Assembly: GCA_932294295.1 (NCBI GenBank)
Contig: OW028584.1
Location: forward strand, 11,788,407-11,852,406
Origin: Alitta virens
Lineage: Eukaryota; Annelida; Polychaeta; Phyllodocida; Nereididae
Direction of reading: 5' to 3'
Length of the DNA stretch: 64,000 nucleotides
This document shows, piece after piece, positions 60,250-64,000 of the stretch (its first letter is position 1; each line of letters starts with the position of its first letter). Both the position numbers and the translations under genes were made by a program. A model generated the notes under the pieces. The model was not told where the DNA came from and ran no database searches. It saw only the letters and a program-made list of their open reading frames with translations.

Positions 60250-61400
60250 GATTATGGAGGTTAGAAGAAAACGAGAATTTTTCTGCTTTCATATTTTCTG
60301 CTTATTATACAAGTTTCATATCATTTAAGACCATGAGGCCTCCAAAAGGCTAATGACACTATTTTAGACATATTCTGGCAAAATTGTAGGCATATCAACA
60401 CAACACAAATTTTTCAAATTTTATAAAACGTAGCTTAAATATGTCAATATGACTATCAAAAGGCTAAACTAGGCTGTATAGTGTGTATTACTGTATGTAA
60501 TTTTGTAAGGTATATAAGTGTATAATGTTTGATTTCTGTTCCCCAAGCGAAAGTGTCACACCCACCCACTGCCCTGCCCTCCCACTGACGGACATGGATT
60601 TTTCTAAGTTATAACAATAACCCTGTTCAACCATCATTTGATGTGGGTCAAGAAACAGATGTTGGGCCATTGAACAAAGATATATATGTACTTGCACACT
60701 TGGCCTACTTCTTTTGTCAGCTGGGATTTTATCAAAGTAATCATAAAACATGTGCTCACCCAAGCATGGTGTCGCGTCACCTCAGAGCCAAGCGACCAAA
60801 TTATGGACATTTTTTGCTAGCTTACCTAGTTAAACTATAAATTGTTAAATTATGAGGCCGATAGACCATGTATTGCCTTAAGAAATCTTTATTCCCTCCG
60901 CATATGTCCAATATTACTAGTCAACTGTTATTTTCCATATATATATATATATTAGTAGGCCATAATTGGACCAATGAGTGATAAATATTAAGGGGTGAAT
61001 TGCATTTTATTCTGCCATAGATTTTGCTTATTTTTTGCTATTTAAAATTTTAAAGATTGATCTTCTCAACAAACTAAATATTACAGTTAATAAAAGAATA
61101 GTTAATCCTTTAATTCTTTGGGCAGTAACGGTTGGAAAATGTTTTATTCTGAACGTTGGATATCATGGGTTTGTTGATTCTCACTGTATACATGACAAAA
61201 TTATATCAATTCTAACTAAACAAAAGTCAGTTCCCCCTAAAATATGTGCCTATATTTTCTAATCCATCCATTCAATTCCAGTGAAATCCACAGGGTTTCC
61301 TCAGTACGACGATAGGAACAACAAGCAGTAAAAAGTATCAATAATGCAATCGTCAAGTGCTTCAGTGAGTGAGCTCTGAAGTCAAAAGTTACCCATTTAA
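60250..61400. other. Intergenic spacer
   Basis: No supported gene. It holds the second copy of a dispersed repeat (60769-60836, partner 40461-40520) and a (AT)n stretch near 60938-60950. Confidence 0.45.
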
Positions 61401-61407
61401 AGAACTG

Positions 61408-61560
61408 CAAAAGGCAATACACAAAGGTTGTAATCCCAGCAGGCCAACAATACCAGTGAAATCACATGTTAATCAGGTGTATCATTAAACGCACCAATTC
61501 TTTGTTTGCCTAGCAGTAATTAAACCAGCTGGGATTACAACCTGTGTGTATTGCCTTTTG
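61408..61560. repeat. MITE, family M2, with 33-bp terminal inverted repeats
   Basis: The left end CAAAAGGCAATACACAAAGG then TTGTAATCCCAGC is repeated inverted at the right end (GCTGGGATTACAA then CCTGTGTGTATTGCCTTTTG), with two differences. The 90-bp centre is not palindromic and no transposase is encoded. A clear target duplication was not identified. Confidence 0.8.
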
Positions 61561-61975
61561 TTGAGGTGTTTATTATACACCATTGTTTATACTCACAATG
61601 CTATGTGATCCACAGTAAATGAACTATTATAAGTCTAAACAATCTGAATATAGATACATTGTACACTGATAATCTAATACATGTATGATCAGTGTTTTCA
61701 AACATATTAGTTAGGAATTAAATAGCACATTCTGCAACACTCATACTCTATAGTGTAGAAGCTGTATATACACATTTCTTTTGATCAACAATTTAAAAAT
61801 GCTATGCAATATTAGTCAGAAAAACATAATTAATCAGGACAGGAACATTAAAGTTGACATTATCAAATTCAATAGAACCGTTTTATACTTCTTCCTCAGC
61901 TACTGGGACAGTCTCTTCAACTTGACTGATAAAGGTACCTCTGTCAGCTTCATCTGTTCTTGGTCTGGTTGATTG

Positions 61976-63061
61976 TCATAAACCAGAAACACTGCTTTCA
62001 TGACTCATAGTGGATAGTTTTAGACCACCGAACATCTGTACCAGTTCTTTCCTAAACCTTGGACCACTGATACAGTAGAGGAAGAAGTTCATTGAGTTAT
62101 TGAAGTAAGACAAAATGGAAGCTACCGCCCAGTACACTCGCATCTTACCATAAAATACCAGACTGGAATCATCAAGCCAAGAGTTTTGGTAAATAAGATA
62201 AACAGCTACGGGAGCGGTGCATAAGATGTAGAAAATCGACACACAGATCAGTATTGCTGTCATACTTGACATCCTATTGCTCGTATTTTGATCCGTAGCA
62301 GCCCTCGATCGAAGAACTTTAACGATGATACTTATATTACAGAGGAGGATGCAAACGAATGGTCCTATGCAGAAAAATATCAGATCTATCCATGGAAAGA
62401 CATAGCTGTGGTAATGGTCTGTTGTGTCTTTGTTACTACAGTATTTTGTGGTGGTTCTGTTTGAGGCATCAATTTTTAGTTCAAACCCAAAAAAGAAATG
62501 AAAGTTGATAACAGCCAATAATCCAGCACAGATAATCATAGATACTGCAGCTTTGGTTCTTGTGCAAGATTGCTTGTAGATGTGTGGTAAGTTGGCGGCG
62601 AAACATCTTTCGACTGACACTAGCACCAAAATCCAACCCGAAAAGTCCGCTGACCAGTAAACAAGAAATGTATGCAATTTACACGCTGCATCCGAATTTG
62701 TCCTGACATCTTGTTCGGTCAAGCCCAGGAGCCAGTACCTCAGCAAACCGGTCAAGAGACAAAACGTATCCACAAAAGCAAGAACAGTGAAGAACAAACT
62801 AGAAACATTCTTCTTTAAAGATGGTCTGGTCATCACTAAAGCTGACAAGGCATTTCCAATGGTCCCAATGCAAATAAGGAAACCAGGGATATATTTCCAG
62901 ATGACAGTAGCAATGTTATCATAATAATAATATGCTTTAATTTCTTCTTCAGTGTACCCACTGCTAGAGGTAACATTGTCAAATTCTTCATTAAAGTTCA
63001 TAAGCTCAGCAATACTGCTAATGTCTGTGGTTATATGTAGACTCATAGCAGTTGTTTCCAT
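61976..63061 (-). CDS. Class A (rhodopsin-like) peptide-type GPCR, intronless, 361 aa
   Basis: One uninterrupted exon with seven hydrophobic spans. TM1 holds the family G-N pair (G69-N70); TM2 reads SLFFTVLAFVD with the conserved Asp. A disulfide is likely between C127 (top of TM3) and C208 (second extracellular loop). The TM3 end is ERC (151-153) instead of DRY, TM6 has CTAP instead of CWxP, and TM7 reads NNSMNFFLYC instead of NPxxY. A basic helix 8 and a Ser-rich tail (MSHESSVSGL) follow. Such departures occur in expanded invertebrate receptor groups related to FMRFamide and thyrotropin-releasing-hormone type receptors; the ligand is unknown. N-glycosylation sequons (NVT, NRT) lie in extracellular parts. 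Related relics at 54125-54352 and 961-1330 show a local family. Confidence 0.92.
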   Translation of the reverse strand: METTAMSLHITTDISSIAELMNFNEEFDNVTSSSGYTEEEIKAYYYYDNIATVIWKYIPGFLICIGTIGNALSALVMTRPSLKKNVSSLFFTVLAFVDTFCLLTGLLRYWLLGLTEQDVRTNSDAACKLHTFLVYWSADFSGWILVLVSVERCFAANLPHIYKQSCTRTKAAVSMIICAGLLAVINFHFFFGFELKIDASNRTTTKYCSNKDTTDHYHSYVFPWIDLIFFCIGPFVCILLCNISIIVKVLRSRAATDQNTSNRMSSMTAILICVSIFYILCTAPVAVYLIYQNSWLDDSSLVFYGKMRVYWAVASILSYFNNSMNFFLYCISGPRFRKELVQMFGGLKLSTMSHESSVSGL

Positions 63062-64000
63062 CCTTATAAATGTCTTTTATAGTTTTCAATTATTTCATGA
63101 AAAATCTAAATCTGTAGAATTGTTGTGGTCTGAAATTATAAATGTTCCAAGTGAAATGAGGAAACGGCAATACTAAAACTGTATGATATACGGTTCTGAC
63201 AAAATATAGGTATTAAAAATGAATAACTGATGATATGTAAATTTATTGGTTCCAGGTTAAAAGGGCTTGAACGGTTCCACTTAATGACTCTCTCAGTTTG
63301 AAATTCATGAATAATGATGCAAATTCAAACTATAATGCAATTGATTTAGCTTAAGTTGGCAAAGGGTGGCTTCATGTAATTCAAATATTTATGTATTTGG
63401 TTGTCTATGATTACAATTTCAACATAGCGAAATCTAATGCAATTGATTTAGCTTAAGTTGGCAAAGGGTGGCTTCAGTTATTCAAATATTTATGTCATTG
63501 TCTGTTTATGGTTAAGATTTCAATATATATGGTCAAATCTAATGCAATTGATTTAGCTTAAGTTGGCAAAGGGTGGCTTCATGTAATTCAAATATTTATG
63601 ACTTTGGTTGTCTATGATTACGATTTCAACATAGCCAAATGTAATGCAATTGATTTAGCTCAAGTTGGCAAAGGGTGGCATCATGTAATTTAAATTATGG
63701 TATTGGCTGTCTTTGGTGACGATTTCAATATGGTCATTACACATTGCTTTGGCTGAATAATTTGTTATGGGATTGTCATTATAGCATGCAATGCAAACAA
63801 ACACTGTAATGATTATATTGCATGACCAGCATGTGCATGCATGACCACTAATGGACACAGTAATTAATGCATGCTTTATACTTAGGTTCTACAGTGGAAC
63901 TTTGTTCTAAGGACACCTCTCCATACGACCATCAAATTTAAATCATTTGTCATCTTACTGCAAAGGTTGTAAATGTACTTTACCTTTGTATTATTGCCAT
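63062..64000. other. Region upstream of the GPCR, with minisatellite
   Basis: No further coding sequence is supported. The last 270 bp look unique and AT-rich. The GPCR promoter should lie here. Confidence 0.5.
63330..63740. repeat. 103-bp minisatellite, four copies
   Basis: TAATGCAATTGATTTAGCTT then AAGTTGGCAAAGGGTGGCTT recurs at about 63333, 63436, 63539 and 63642, a steady period of about 103 bp with substitutions and small gaps between units. Confidence 0.88.

Overview
The window is metazoan nuclear DNA. It is AT-rich, has genes split by long introns with consensus GT-AG sites, and is full of tRNA-derived SINEs, LINE fragments, palindromic MITEs, minisatellites and (TA)n/(ACT)n microsatellites. 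The gene types (CYP2-clan-like P450, lineage-specific peptide-type GPCR, LAPTM-like four-span protein) suit an invertebrate, perhaps a deuterostome such as a hemichordate, echinoderm or cephalochordate. That placement is inference; nothing here fixes the species.

Left third (1-23.3 kb). A GPCR relic (about 961-1330) is followed at once by one giant, apparently intact LTR retroelement at 1336-23275 (21.9 kb), flanked by the 4-bp target duplication CTAG. Its 2,722-bp LTRs appear identical on reading, so the insertion should be recent. The coding strand is minus. Reading leftward from the right-hand (5') LTR: candidate PBS, a very large Gag with a CCHC knuckle, a Ty3/Gypsy-type Pol in the -1 frame (protease, RT, RNase H, integrase with GPF module), a secreted leucine-rich-repeat protein, an Env-like glycoprotein in the same frame as the LRR protein after one TAG, a 168-aa orphan ORF, a purine tract and the 3' LTR. 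On the opposite strand, between Env and the 3' LTR, lies a complete spliced gene with its own polyadenylation signal for a Ly6/three-finger-domain membrane protein. The antisense, intron-keeping Ly6 gene together with the LRR protein is the most unusual content of the window.

Middle (23.3-39.6 kb). A LINE remnant and repeat-rich spacer lead to a complete nine-exon cytochrome P450 gene on the plus strand (27310-39533, 516 aa). All intron phases join consistently. Its introns carry SINEs, two or more MITEs, a CR1-like LINE relic broken by a MITE, a three-copy dispersed repeat, and an (ACT)n tract with a SINE inside.

Right (39.6-64 kb). A six-exon minus-strand gene (45119-51382, 214 aa) encodes a four-span LAPTM-like membrane protein. 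LINE relics (one with an RNase H domain), a second GPCR relic and a LINE 3' end with a long (TA)n tract fill 52.4-56.3 kb. A possible terminal exon of an unrecognised gene is at 59.3 kb. A complete intronless class A GPCR (361 aa, minus) ends the window, with a four-copy 103-bp minisatellite upstream of it.
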